Made by a program: the position numbers and the translations under genes. A DNA stretch of 64,000 nt, taken from Paulinella micropora (lineage: Eukaryota > Cercozoa > Imbricatea > Euglyphida > Paulinellidae). Positions 9,541-19,479 of this stretch are shown in pieces; positions within the stretch are counted from its first letter, which is position 1; each line of letters starts with the position of its first letter. The stretch is taken from NCBI GenBank assembly GCA_019918135.1, contig WBZZ01004755.1, positions 7,501 through 71,500 on the forward strand, read 5' to 3'. The notes beneath the pieces were generated by a model. It saw nothing but the letters and a program-made list of their open reading frames with translations. It did not search any database and was not told the origin of the DNA.

Positions 9541-10683
9541 CAGCGCGTTGGAACGTTGGCCAAACGATTTTGCAACGTAGCCGGCCTTGAATGGCTCACC
9601 ACCGCGCCCTACTCGCATCATCAACTCGACGTTGAATGCCGCCACAAAGCTATCCGCACAGCTATCCAGTCTCTCCCTAAGGCAGAAAAGACCAACTGGC
9701 CCAGCATCATCCCTCCTCTCTCCTTCGCTCAGAACACATACGTATCTACAGCAACCGGCACTACTGCCTTTGAAGGAATGCTCGCTGCTCGCCCGCAAAC
9801 CCCGCTGCACGTTGGACTTCTTCGACTCGCCGGAGATTGTTATGCCCGCGCTACCGCTTCCAGCGCTTCCCTCGACGCATCAACGACATTGTCAATACAG
9901 TCGGCCGAACAGATCGCACTGTTGAACAGCGCCCGCACCGCTGTCACAACTTATGTCAGCGCGTACACCACCGTTACCCGCGCCCGGTCCGTCGCTCAAA
10001 AGAACAAAGGCCGCCGCAAGGCTGTCAAGGAATGGAAAGTAAACTACACAGTCTCCGTCTACCGCCCCAAGCCTTCCAAGCAAGGCATTCCAGCCTCTTC
10101 CGTTCTTCAGTTCGACGGCCCCTATACCATCGTTGAGCAGGTCAGCTCCAACTGTTTCAAGCTGCGTCATCTCAAGACCAACAAAGTATTGAAACGCATC
10201 GACCGCTCACACCTCGCTCCGTATACTGCACCCACTGACGGCCTCGCCCCGCTCAACACGGTCGCAGTAGACGATCACGACGACGACTTAGTCAACTACA
10301 CCATCGGCGAAGTCGTAGCATTCATCGACCGTGATCAGGTTAAACTTGGCATCGTTTTAGATGAGGACCCAGAGAACGAGGAAAACGACCTCGTAGTTCA
10401 CCAGCTCGGTACGACCTCAGACAAGAACCTTCTCTTCCGCCCCATCTACGAAGACACAAAGGACCAAACCACTATCCAACGCTGGGGTAATCCCTTAACT
10501 CACTGGAAGCCCCTTCTCTTCGACACAACAAACGATCAAGTTTGTCATCGACACATCGAGTGGCACTCTCACAAGACCAACAAAGACAAAGGCCGACTCC
10601 CCGCCAGCGTTCTTAAGCGTCTCAAAGGCCCTCTCATCACCGGCGAATCCTTCCCACTTCATATCTTCCAGAAAGGTAAGTAA
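9541..10683 (+). mobile_element. Fragment of a second Ty3/gypsy element: integrase C-terminal half
   Basis: The translated fragment carries the end of an integrase core (TTAPYSHHQLDVECRHKAI, where the typical gypsy form is YHPQTDGQ-E-), a helical stretch, and a GPY/F-like module (FDGPYTIVEQVSSNCFKL), then about 150 residues of tail. It is on the opposite strand to the first element and quite different in sequence, so it is another family. It abuts the zinc-finger gene without spacer and appears to have removed that gene's 5' end. Upstream Pol domains are absent; a fossil fragment. Confidence 0.8.
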
Positions 10684-12019
10684 GCTACATCGAAGAAATA
10701 GCCACCGCAACACTCTCAAGTGGGTTTTACCCATCGTACCGGCTTCTTCACCCGCCACAGCCCAGCGCTTTTCCCACTTGGCCCGCCATCGTCCCTAGAC
10801 AAGCTACGCCACGACCAGAGTATCCCTGTAAGTCCTTGGTCGCCTTTTATGCCTGCAGGTCAACAATCATCCTCATCGAATCTGAACACCTCAGTGATTA
10901 TATTGGCATGACATAATTGGTGCATTAAATTTGCTTCATCTCGGCTGTGCGATACATGGCCACCTAGCTTCCTACGGCTCGACGTCAGCTCCCCGATATC
11001 AACGCATCGTTACTGCGCCTCAATTGTCTCAGTCCCGCTTCCGCATCCCGATATCCGGCCCCGGCTGATCTCCGTCTACACTGCACTACACATCGACACA
11101 CTTCTTTTTCATCTTCCTCTTAGGTTTAAAGAGACCCATCTTTTCTCTTTTCTCCTTTCCTTTTTCTGAGACAACTCACTGACCAGTCGTTAGTCACTCA
11201 CTCTGTACGCAACTCTACTCAACCGTTAGGTCTGAAGGGGGGGGAAGCTATCAGACTGAGCACTTTAACGACCGGCCAAAACCACTACCGTTGACATTTT
11301 ACTGTTTTTGACCAATCCTTTAGATTTTCCTCTGCACGACGATTCGACTTCACTAACTAGCTTTCGATTTCGTCCAGGAATGACTTCAAACGATTTAATC
11401 AAAGTTTTTACAGCAATTGCCAATTTTCCCCTTCTCAATTGCCTTTTTCCACGATTTCCGAAAACCACAATTTACGGTGAACTTTGGGGAACACAGTCAA
11501 GAGAACAGAAAAATCATTTTTGCCGCACAATCTAGGTTTTCACATCAATGACTTAGAGAGATTTCCCAGATGAAAATTTCGGACTTCCACTTGAACACCA
11601 ATAACTTGAACTTGAAGCCACCTTCAAGTACATTGTACATTTAACTTCAAGTGTCGTCTAACAGCTACTCACAATCTACGTTCAACCAAGATCGTACTTT
11701 GCAAACCAAGTCTGCCGCAAACAAGTAGAAATCAACGTAAATAAACGAAGTGACCTCTCAGCTATTTACTGGTATTTCACCTACTCTTAGGAGTTAGGGC
11801 TGTTTGCAGCCATAAAGTCTTTTAATAAGAGTTCGTTGTGTAGTTATCCCTTGGGGTTGTATCCAAACTCACACTAACGTTGTTAAGTCTCTGTTTAACT
11901 CCGCCCCTTTTTAACCGGAAGGTATAGGGAAGAACAGAGGACGATGAAAGTCTTATTAAAGCCTATGATCGGACGGTCACAACTGAAGTCGCTAACATTG
12001 AAATAACTTGTGACAGAAA
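10684..12019. other. No gene seen; retroelement 3' sequence and AT-rich spacer
   Basis: After the integrase fragment there is pyrimidine-rich sequence to about 11220 that could be the 3' untranslated part or LTR of the second gypsy element. From 11290 to 12019 the sequence is AT-rich with no convincing frame. A 45-bp copy of the zinc-finger 3'UTR lies at 11246-11290. Confidence 0.5.
11246..11290. repeat. Zinc-finger gene 3'UTR segment, copy 2
   Basis: This matches 8298-8352 (CTGAGCACTTTA then CCAAAACCACTAC) with a short internal deletion, in the same orientation. It suggests that the end of a second copy of the zinc-finger gene once lay here. Confidence 0.7.
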
Positions 12020-12330
12020 CTACGATTTGGGCGCAGATAGGTAAATATGTGCTACTTTAAATTTGCAGTCTAACAAAATGTCAACCGGGTACACGCCGCT
12101 GAGAGTGACGGTAACTCGGAAGTGGCAATAGCGCTGCGTGACTGCGTGGTGTTGGCGGAATAACAACGGGTTTGTGTTGTAACTTCCGTTGACGGCAAAA
12201 TCAAATGTGCGGAAGACAGTATTTTTGCGCAGAATACGGCGGGGCTGCAAAACGTCCTTGCAGCGAGGGTCGATGTACTGGCGCTTTGTCTCGGGCCAGC
12301 TGCCGGAAGTGGGCGACGCCTATTTTCAGA
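12020..12330 (-). pseudogene. C-terminal piece of an unrecognised gene
   Basis: About 100 residues read like real protein (for example SWPETKRQYIDPRCKDVL and FRVTVTLSGVYPVDILLD) and end at a stop at 12020. No start is visible, and the 5' side runs into a 37-bp segment that is repeated at 13010-13050. I do not recognise the family. Beta-rich composition is all that can be said. Confidence 0.35.
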
Positions 12331-12351
12331 TTTCACACGATCGCCTTCCGG
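12299..12351. repeat. 37-bp direct repeat, copy 1 (copy 2 at 13006-13050)
   Basis: CCGGAAGTGGGCGACGCCTA and the following TTTCACACGATC recur at 13010-13050 in the same orientation. The two copies bracket the hairpin repeat A and its AT-rich left neighbour. Confidence 0.8.
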
Positions 12352-12632
12352 CCAGCATAGCTCTGTTGCATTAAATCTTTCGCTCGCCGTTTTTTTTAAA
12401 ATTAAAAGATTGGCTGTTGTAGTAAAAAATCATTGGTACAGACTATTGCGTTTTATAAAATCCCACCAGATTTGCAACAGCTTATGAACAAGTCCGGACT
12501 TCGTGCGTGAACAGAACCCCCGGCCCTCTCTACCTCCCCCCTTCCGGGGCTTTGTCGCTCAGCGTGGCCCTTGTCCGAAAGAAGCCACGACGACAGACAG
12601 AAAAAGGGGTCGGAGGGGGGGCCGGTCCCAAA

Positions 12633-12985
12633 TTCGCGCAACCATCCGAAGTTTGCGGCAAAAAGCTGTTTTGTCGCGAAATTCACCGGGTTCCGTACAG
12701 ATTCGAATAAAGAAAGGTTTGGTCATTTCGGCAATCATACAAAGAGAGACAGAGAGAGCCAAAAATTCGGGAGACGACGGCGGGCGGGGAAATTTACAGA
12801 AATCAGAAAATTTTTCCCCGCCCGCCGTCGTCTCCCCAAATTTTTTACTAACCTTTACTAATAATAGCAGATTGCCGAAATTTCTGTCGGTAGCCGCAAA
12901 ATCCGTCAGAAGCAGTTTCGCAAAAATCTGCCGGAGTTTGCGGCCAAAGAGCTGTTTTGTCGCGAAATTCACCGGGTTCCGGGAA
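12633..12985. repeat. Hairpin repeat A (single unit of the 275-bp hairpin family)
   Basis: A long inverted repeat (about 12718-12885) has the GC core CGACGGCGGGCGGGGAAA near 12775-12793 and its complement near 12816-12835. It is flanked on both sides by a direct repeat including GAAATTCACCGGGTTCCG (12678-12695 and 12964-12981). The same unit forms the four-copy array at 30853-32030. It lies just 3' of the LRR-like gene at 13121-13881. Confidence 0.9.
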
Positions 12986-13120
12986 GATGTTAAAGACTTC
13001 AATCCATCCGGAAGTGGGCGACGCCTATTTCCAAATTTCACACGATCCAGCGTAAAAAAAGTGAGTAAATTTTGCTTGGTGGTTTTCAATGAAACGATTG
13101 TTTTAAAAAAAAATACAGGG

Positions 13121-13881
13121 TCAAGCAACGGATTCCCGCGCGTGTTTCAAAATGTCCAAATTAGGGTGGTCCAAGTTCTGAACATTTTGCCGCAGGATGT
13201 TTTTTAGCCCGACACCGATGGCCTCATCGCACTTTTCGATGTAGAGTGACGAGCCTTGTGTTTGGCAGTGCCAGTTCACGGAGATTTCTGGCGAACCGAC
13301 TTTAAACAAACTAACCCTGCAGGGACCGCTGACACAGAACTCTGTCGTTAGCAGTGTTGTTGTGCGTTCCAGTTTTAGGCGCGTGCAATAGGGCGCGCGC
13401 AGAACCAGCGGGCGGCCGGTAGCTGCAATGATGCTGATGTCTGACAGTCGCAGTTCGAACACGCCCGTCAGGTTTTCGACAAAGGCACGCGGCAGGCTTA
13501 TTTTTTGGATGGTGACCTTTCGCAGGTTCTGGATCAGTCGCGGCAGCGTGCAGAGCTGTGTTAGCCAGGCTTCAATCTTTCGTGCTGTTTTGCCGTCGCG
13601 GCCGAAGAGGTTCAGAGATGAAGGCAACCACGAATCGTACTGACATTTGTTGACTAGCTTCGTGAGTGTCTTGATGTCTAATGAGAAGGCACGCTCGCCC
13701 TGCAAACAATTTGCCCAGACGGTCTGCAGGGCTTTCTTGTTTTCGAGCTGTTCAAAGAAGCGACGTTTGGCTGCTGGCGGGTAGATTTCCTGTACTACTT
13801 GTTTTGGTCATCTTCTCCGTCGAGACCTTCTGTAACATAATTCCAGAGTTCAGGTGTCAGACATTGGTACAAGCCGGACAT
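13121..13881 (-). pseudogene. LRR/F-box-like protein gene, disrupted
   Basis: The reading begins MSGLYQCLTPELWNYV, similar in position and rhythm to the short F-box starts of the other LRR genes here, and continues through leucine-rich stretches (LPRLIQNLRKVTIQKISLP, FELRLSDISIIAATG, CTRLKLERTTTLLTTEFC). It ends about 135 bp from hairpin repeat A. About one break interrupts the frame. Its lower GC content relative to the other LRR genes fits an older or separately acquired copy. Function by analogy: substrate recruitment in an SCF-type ubiquitin ligase, not demonstrable here because the F-box is weak. Confidence 0.5.
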
Positions 13882-14002
13882 TGAGCCTGCGAGGTTTCTT
13901 TTTTTTTTGGCCCTGGCTGTTTAAAGGTTTTATTTGTACTCTTTTTTAAAAAGGGAATTGGTACACACACAAAAAGAAAATTAAAAAAAAAAAAAAGATT
14001 GT

Positions 14003-14839
14003 TTAGCGCAAGGCGTACGGGTCTGGCACGCGTTTCTTAGGGGAACGCCCACCCGTGGGCGTGCGGCTGGTCCGTCTCAGCGTGCTGACCGAGCCCCAAC
14101 TGTCATGCACAAACAGTTGCATTTTCTCCCGCCGCCGGCGCGCCAGGTCCCAACCGGTCGCGGGCAACAGTTCGTGCAGTACTTTGGACGCGCTGGTCCT
14201 CTCCTTGGCGGCGCTCAGCAGGGTGTCGTAGCAGGGCCGGAGCTGCGCGAGCTTGTCCTGCAGCAACTGTTCCACGTCGCCGGCCCCGCCGCAGCTAAGC
14301 GGCACGGGCTCTTTGGCGTCCGGGGGTACGTCCAGGAGAAACTCGAAGGAGAACGAAACGGTGGTCTCCCCGTGCTCGCCGCCGGGTACGGTCGTGCGCA
14401 GCGAAAATTTGGACTGGCCCTGCTGGTTAGGCTTGCCCAGCGACCCCTTCAGCTCCGTGCAGGCTATTGGCTTGCTGATGAACAGGGCTTCGAACCAGGA
14501 TGCCTGCGGGCGGCGGGCTAGCGACAGGAGCCAAGAAGCTGTGCGGGCAGCCTCTGGGATCTGCGACAGTTGGCACTGGTCCAGCGCATGGTCGGGGACG
14601 CTTTGTGCCGCGTCGTCCTCGTCATGGGAGCCGTCCCCTGAGTCGCTATGGTCGCTCTCTTCTTCGGCCCGCTGGTAACGCACATGAATATGGACACGGC
14701 AGCCCGTGGCCACGAGTGCGGTGCCGGTCAGCCCGAACACACGGATGCTCTGCAGGGCACCGTACGTCGGCACCGGCCTGACGGCAGTTTGCAGTGGCTT
14801 AGCAGGAACATGAAGCGCCGCGCTTGGTTCGGTGGCCAT
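14003..14839 (-). CDS. Hypothetical protein, 278 aa
   Basis: I start at the ATG at 14839, preceded by an A-run (AAAAAACATGG), giving MATEPSAALHVPAKPLQ. The N-terminal third is beta-rich (IRVFGLTGTALVATGCRVHI), then an acidic Ser/Asp stretch (SDHSDSGDGSHDEDDA), then a domain with ELKGSLGKPNQQGQSKFSLR and EHGETTVSFSFEFLLDV, and a helical basic tail ending RSPKKRVPDPYALR, which could serve as a nuclear localisation signal. No known family is recognisable. The stop is followed by an A/T homopolymer. Codon use matches the neighbours. Confidence 0.7.
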   Translation of the reverse strand: MATEPSAALHVPAKPLQTAVRPVPTYGALQSIRVFGLTGTALVATGCRVHIHVRYQRAEEESDHSDSGDGSHDEDDAAQSVPDHALDQCQLSQIPEAARTASWLLSLARRPQASWFEALFISKPIACTELKGSLGKPNQQGQSKFSLRTTVPGGEHGETTVSFSFEFLLDVPPDAKEPVPLSCGGAGDVEQLLQDKLAQLRPCYDTLLSAAKERTSASKVLHELLPATGWDLARRRREKMQLFVHDSWGSVSTLRRTSRTPTGGRSPKKRVPDPYALR

Positions 14840-14929
14840 GTTTTTTGTTTTGTCTGTCACAAAAAGGCAGGCGCCGAACATGTCGTGCCGTTTTTCTTTT
14901 CTTCACGCTCGGCGGCCCCCTCCCCCCCT

Positions 14930-15240
14930 CCACACTCACACAAACACACACAGACACACAAACACACTCAATTACACATACACAAACACACACCATTACA
15001 CGTTCACACACAATCACACTCAATTACACACACCATTACACGTTCACACACACCTAAACACAAGCACAAACAAAAGACAAAATATGTACAGAACAACCCC
15101 CCCCCCCTCTCCCCTGCACACGGTAGACGAACGTCCATAACAATGACAATGCACCTGTACAGAAAATAGATGGCCCTGCACACAGAAACACGACCCTAGG
15201 ACACGAATTATGCACAAAACACACACACACACACAATTTG
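14930..15240. repeat. CA-rich low-complexity tract
   Basis: Imperfect (CA)n with interspersed TTACACAT units fills about 14933-15060, and a shorter (CA)n lies at 15217-15236. It sits in the spacer between divergently placed blocks, next to the 25-bp palindrome array, as at 42.5-43.7 kb. Confidence 0.85.
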
Positions 15241-15281
15241 TTGCTTGCACTTTGTTTGTGGCCCTCCCCCTGTCACTTAAA

Positions 15282-15368
15282 CTACTCAATGTTTTTAGGC
15301 ATTGAGCTGCTCAATGTTTTTAGGCATTGAGCTGCTCAATGTTTTTAGGCATTGAGCTGCTCAATGGG
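15282..15368. repeat. Tandem 25-bp palindromic units (about 3.3 copies)
   Basis: Unit GCTCAATGTTTTTAGGCATT plus GAGCT: CAATG starts at 15287, 15312, 15337 and 15362, an exact 25-bp period. Each unit holds the inverted pair CTCAATG / CATTGAG. It ends against a GGCCCCCCC run. Confidence 0.9.
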
Positions 15369-15530
15369 CTCTGCAACACAGGAGGCCCCCCCCTTCCCCA
15401 TCTCCATTTTTTCTGCTTTTCACTGCCTTAGATTGGGAGAGGGGGGGTGTTGTCAAAATAAGTAAGACCTTTGTTCTTTCCGTTTTAACAATCAGCTAAT
15501 ACATTAAAACACGTGGCAACAACCAAAACT

Positions 15531-15847
15531 ATGTCTGCGCGTCTCTGGTCCGAAAAAGCCCAGGAATTGCTCAGCCTGCAAAGCCAACCCGACGGTCTAG
15601 CAGCAAGGCGGTGGAGTGGTGCGCGAAGGCGGCCGCGCAAAATCTAAGCAGTGCAAGGTGCTAGTATGCAACGAGGGCTCCACCACCCAAATCTGTACGC
15701 AAGGTGGGGCCCTGTGGCAGGACATCGGAGCCGCCAAGAAAGTGCTGTCAGTGGTGCGCCTTGCAACACGGGCGCGACATGAACGCTAGCCGCAACATTC
15801 TCTTGAGACTGCTGGCCCTACGCCAGCAAGACATTTATACAAACTAA
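15531..15847 (+). pseudogene. C-terminal remnant of a Fanzor/TnpB-type nuclease gene
   Basis: The translation contains the zinc-finger side of the family, CKVLVCNEGSTTQICTQGG (TnpB/Fanzor proteins read E-x-x-T-[ST]-x-x-C-x-x-C-G here), and then CALQHGRDMNASRNILLRL, which matches the terminal H-x-R-D-x-N-A-S/A-x-N-I motif carrying the last RuvC Asp, followed by a stop at 15845. The two blocks lie in different frames and the N-terminal two thirds, including the first RuvC Asp and Glu, are not present. An upstream CxxC pair (CSACKANP) may be a finger remnant. No flanking guide-RNA end or transposon end could be identified. Fanzor genes are known in giant viruses and protists. This copy cannot be functional. 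Confidence 0.7.
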
Positions 15848-16334
15848 CACACGAAGATCCGGGACTGGAGAAGTTATCGTGTTTTTGCCAGATGGAGCCT
15901 GACTGTGTCGTGAACAGTCTGTAGTGTCTCGGTCGCAAGACCAAAGACTTCAATCACGAGCTAGGCTTTGATGTACCGGGACGGGATCGGAGAGCCCCGC
16001 GACCTAGACATAAGACGGTCGTGTATTTAAGCCGGGCCGCCGATCCGGGTGCCTGGAGGCTCGTTTAGACCTAGTGCGCAGTGCCGGGCGGACCAAGAAA
16101 AGGAGAGCGCGGCGCAAAACAAAAAAAAGTAGTAAATTTAAGAGAAACGACTCGTATTAAGTAAAAAGTCTCTCGCGACAAGGCACTAGCGTCAACTTCG
16201 CGGGGGCGGAGGCCCCGTCCCCCCCCCCCCCCCACCCGGCCGGCAAAGAAGAGGATCCGGCGTGTTGCTTCTTTTCTTTCTTTTTTTAATAAAGATTAAA
16301 TAAGATCGAACTGTCTCTCTCTCTCTCTCTCTCA
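15848..16334. other. Spacer, no gene seen
   Basis: No frame reads as protein. The stretch ends with a C-run (16218-16233) and a (TC)n tract at 16314-16333 immediately beyond the 3' end of the Kelch gene. Confidence 0.6.
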
Positions 16335-17768
16335 TTAAGCCACGGCGCACCCGGCCATGGTGAGACTGACGGGCAAACTGGCCACGCACTGCCACGTGTT
16401 CTGTTCCTCGTTATAGCGCTCTACGCTGGCCAGGGGCTCCTGGTTCGCGTCAGTGCCCCCCAGCACGTACAGCTCGCCGTCAAGTACCGCCGCGCACGAG
16501 TCCTCGCGCGCCTCGCGCATTGGCGCAACCTCGTGCCACGCGTCCAGGGCCGGGTCGTAGCGCTCGACCGACGTGAGCACGCGGCCCCCCACCGCCAGGC
16601 CCCCGATGGCGTACACCCGCCCCTTCAGTACCGCCGACGAGCAACCCCACCGAGCGACTTTCAGCGGCGCCACCGCCACCCAACGGTCGTGCTCCATCTT
16701 CTCCGCGTGGTCGAGGATCTTGTTGTCGTTGTCTATGCCGCCGAAGACGTACGCGTGCCCGCCCACGCTGGCCGCGCCCAAGTAGCCCCTGGGCCGCGAC
16801 AGGCCGCAGCAGTAGGACCAGCTGTTGGCCACTGCGTCGTAGCGCAACACGTCACTGGTGTACTTTCCTTTGCAAGCTCCGCCCAGCACGTACAGGCTGC
16901 CGCCCAACGACAACGCGCTGGAACCAACGAATTCGTATGGCACGCGCGCGATAGCTTCCCAGCCCTTTTCCTGCTGGCTCAAGTCCAGCCTCTCCGCTGT
17001 CGTCGTCGTGTTGTTCAAGGACACGGCCCCCCCGACCGCGTACAGACGCCCCTCGAGCGCTGCGCCGGCAATACTCGAGCGCGCTTGCTTTAGCTTGGCG
17101 CACTGCGTCCAAACGTCTTTCTTGGGGCTGTAGCAGTGCGTAGCCGCCAGCCGGTCGTGGGCGCCCGGCGCGCCGCCGCCGTAGCCGCCAAACACGTACA
17201 GCCGCGCGCATCTGGCCGGGACAGACGCCTTCTGAGTGCACGTCCGCGACAGCGTCGAGAGCGTGATTTCCAGGCGCCGGTCCTCGTGGTCCACGTCCGC
17301 CTCCACTTCCAGCACGGTCCGGGCGCGTAGCCTCTGCAACTCCTGCTTGCGCCGGCCGATCACTTGGTGCACCTGGTACAGCCGGGAGCCGAGGTCGTGC
17401 TCCTGCTCGTCGTCGCATTCCACGCGGAGGCGCAGCGCCTCGCTCTCGGCGTTCAGGGCCCTGATGTCCTGCTCGCGCCTGCTGATCTCGGCCTCGAGCC
17501 GGCGCCGCGCGCCCGCGCTCGCTTCGGGCAGGCCCCGCCACTTGGTGTGCGTGCTCACCAGCGTCAGCGAGAGCTTGCCGTCGCCCTCCGTGTTGCGTGA
17601 TATTTCAAGGCTCGCCCTGTCGTCCTGCCGCTGCTGTGTGAAGCGGTCGCCAGACGTCTTGTACAGCTGTTCCACGTTGTGCAGCAGTTCCCCGAACACT
17701 TCGAGGGGGTTCTGCGGATGTTCGGCTGTTTCTGGCTGCGCCAGCTTCCTTTTCTTGTGGCTCGACAT
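16335..17768 (-). CDS. Kelch-repeat protein with N-terminal coiled coil, 477 aa
   Basis: The start chosen is the ATG at 17768, directly behind an A7 run, giving MSSHKKRKLAQPETAEH with a basic nuclear-signal-like patch. Residues 60-190 form a helical module (RRRLEAEISRREQDIRAL, QVHQVIGRRKQELQRLRAR). Residues 190-477 hold six Kelch repeats, seen as RLYVFGGYGGG, RLYAVGGAVS, SLYVLGGACKG, HAYVFGGIDND, RVYAIGGLAVG and ELYVLGGTDAN with the usual downstream W (for example DAWHEV, NTWQCV). A six-blade propeller typically binds proteins; without an N-terminal BTB the partner ligase is unclear. The same N-terminal module precedes an NHL propeller at 32-33.7 kb. It looks intact. Confidence 0.9.
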   Translation of the reverse strand: MSSHKKRKLAQPETAEHPQNPLEVFGELLHNVEQLYKTSGDRFTQQRQDDRASLEISRNTEGDGKLSLTLVSTHTKWRGLPEASAGARRRLEAEISRREQDIRALNAESEALRLRVECDDEQEHDLGSRLYQVHQVIGRRKQELQRLRARTVLEVEADVDHEDRRLEITLSTLSRTCTQKASVPARCARLYVFGGYGGGAPGAHDRLAATHCYSPKKDVWTQCAKLKQARSSIAGAALEGRLYAVGGAVSLNNTTTTAERLDLSQQEKGWEAIARVPYEFVGSSALSLGGSLYVLGGACKGKYTSDVLRYDAVANSWSYCCGLSRPRGYLGAASVGGHAYVFGGIDNDNKILDHAEKMEHDRWVAVAPLKVARWGCSSAVLKGRVYAIGGLAVGGRVLTSVERYDPALDAWHEVAPMREAREDSCAAVLDGELYVLGGTDANQEPLASVERYNEEQNTWQCVASLPVSLTMAGCAVA

Positions 17769-18195
17769 TTTTTTGCTGGGCGCTGGCACAGCTTTCGTCC
17801 TGGCCACAAATCGAAGTGTCTGGGGGGGGGGCCTCCAAAAACACTCCAGAAAACAAAATGGAAACGGGCGGAGGACGGTGGGAAGGGGGGGGGCCTAATG
17901 CCTTCTTGGCATCCCCCCCCCCCCCCTTTTTCGCCGCTCCCCATTCCGCCCGTTTTTTGTTTCTTTTTTTTGGGGGGGTGAGAATTTTTTTTTAAAAAAA
18001 GCTAAGAAAAATAATACAAAAACGAACGCTCTGGCTTTTGTTCTTAGCGTGTTCCTTTTTTGTTCTCTTGAACACCAGTCACCCCGACCGCCTGCTATCT
18101 TATACCGCCGACAGGAACAAAAAAGCCAACGAACCGACCTGAGAAGTAAAGAAAATCACAGCCTGTCCCGTAACATGTTGTTCAGCCCCGCCACC
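17769..18195. other. Spacer with G and C homopolymers, no gene seen
   Basis: Runs of 9-15 G or C (for example 17821-17829 and 17915-17928) and T/A runs occupy the divergent intergenic space between the Kelch gene and the membrane protein gene; both promoters should lie here. Confidence 0.6.
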
Positions 18196-18855
18196 ATGTC
18201 CATCGCCTGCGCCGCCGCGTTCCTGTGCGGCATGGCGTGGCTGCTATGCCTGCAGCTGGCGACCGAGAGCGGACGGCCGCGGCGTGTCGCCGTGTTCACG
18301 ACCCTGCGCCTGTGGTTCTGGACCGTAGCGCACGCGGCCGCCGTGCTGCTGCTCTGTGAAGGGCACCGGTTGCTCTGGCAGATCGCGTACCAGTCCCTGC
18401 TGCTACCGCTGGCCTGGCACGTGTGGCTAGAGTGCGTAGAACGCTACCCGTACGGGCTGGCCCCCTCGAACCTTCGGAACCGGTGCCATGACATGAGGTT
18501 TCTGCGCCTGGGGGTGTGCGTAGCCTCGGCCGCGCTCGCCGCCGCCACAGAAAACCACTGGCCGCCCAGGGCTTTCTTGCTGACCGCCCAGCTGTACGGC
18601 GCCTGGTTGTTCTTCAGCAGCAACTCGCGGATACGCACGCTGCAGCGGAAGGTCGGCGCGAGCGACTCGGCGCGGACGGCGCGGGCCAGGCGTACTCTGT
18701 GCTGCTTGCAGTGTGCCTCCGCGTGCTGTGCGGTCCTGCACGCGTTGTACTTTATGCTGTGGCTCTGTCTAGAGCTGCCACGCGGGGGAGCCCCCGTACG
18801 ATGGACGTTCGGCTTCATGTCGCCCTGCTGCCCACGCCATGGCTCTGCCTCGTAG
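18196..18855 (+). CDS. Polytopic membrane protein, about 220 aa or longer
   Basis: The ATG at 18196 has a perfect Kozak context (GCCACCATG), better than the ATG at 18175. Six hydrophobic segments can be read: MSIACAAAFLCGMAWLLCL, LWFWTVAHAAAVLLL, a segment around QSLLLPLAWHVWL, LGVCVASAALAAA, FLLTAQLYGAWLFF, and CCAVLHALYFMLWLCLEL. A seventh hydrophobic stretch lies just downstream in another frame, with coding-like sequence to 19238, so the gene may be longer and carry about one break. It does not show rhodopsin signatures (no retinal Lys in a final helix). It converges on the heliorhodopsin gene, with only a short repeat-bearing spacer between them, and could be its partner. Family unknown. 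Confidence 0.65.
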   Translation: MSIACAAAFLCGMAWLLCLQLATESGRPRRVAVFTTLRLWFWTVAHAAAVLLLCEGHRLLWQIAYQSLLLPLAWHVWLECVERYPYGLAPSNLRNRCHDMRFLRLGVCVASAALAAATENHWPPRAFLLTAQLYGAWLFFSSNSRIRTLQRKVGASDSARTARARRTLCCLQCASACCAVLHALYFMLWLCLELPRGGAPVRWTFGFMSPCCPRHGSAS

Positions 18856-19292
18856 CCCTGCAGCTGCCGCCCAAATTGCAAAAGGTCCCTTCCGGGCCAA
18901 GGCTTTACCTCAAGCCCACGCAGGCCGTGCGTGTCCAGAGCGCACCACAGCAGGGCGCCTTCTGCCACGACGACGCGGCGCCTGACCAAGAACTGGCGGC
19001 GGGCCCGCGCGGTTCGAGGCTTGGCGCGGTCATGGAGGCCTACACGCAAACGCCCGACTCTAGCGCCGCTTCGCATCAGCAGTCCCTCGCTAACCTGCCA
19101 ATGGCAGCGTCGCCGACGCCTCCCACCATCAGGCTAGCGCCCCACAGCCAGGCCGCGCGGGAAGACGGCAGCTTGGAACAGGTCAGCCGGGTTGAGGCGT
19201 CGTTCTTGGAGAAGGGTTGTGAAAGTTTCAGCTACTGAAGAAAGCCGGCAGAAAGAACTGAACGGTGGCCAGAATTAACAGGGAAAAATGCA

Positions 19293-19345
19293 GGGGGAAA
19301 AGGCAAGGGGAAAAGGCAAGGGGAAAAGGCAAGGGGAGAAAGGCA
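19293..19345. repeat. 13-bp tandem repeat (AAAAGGCAAGGGG, 3 copies)
   Basis: Purine-only tandem units lie between the two convergent membrane-protein genes; the strict purine strand could form a triplex or act as a transcription end. Confidence 0.85.
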
Positions 19346-19479
19346 CGGGCAGAAATACACAGAAGGCAGAAAATCACTGGCTCTTTTTTTTAATCGGAGA
19401 GGCCCGTCAGTACAACACACAGAAATCTGTTTTTTTTTTGTCTGGCTTTTTTCTTCGGTCTACCAAAAAGAAAATTTTT

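Noticed and set aside
8657-9580. Long plus-strand frame opposite the zinc-finger gene
   Set aside because: It is the shadow of the repeated zinc-finger codons; the minus-strand reading gives perfect C2H2 fingers.
18196-18855. Second rhodopsin
   Set aside because: It has many helices but neither the RWxEY signature nor a Lys in a final helix.
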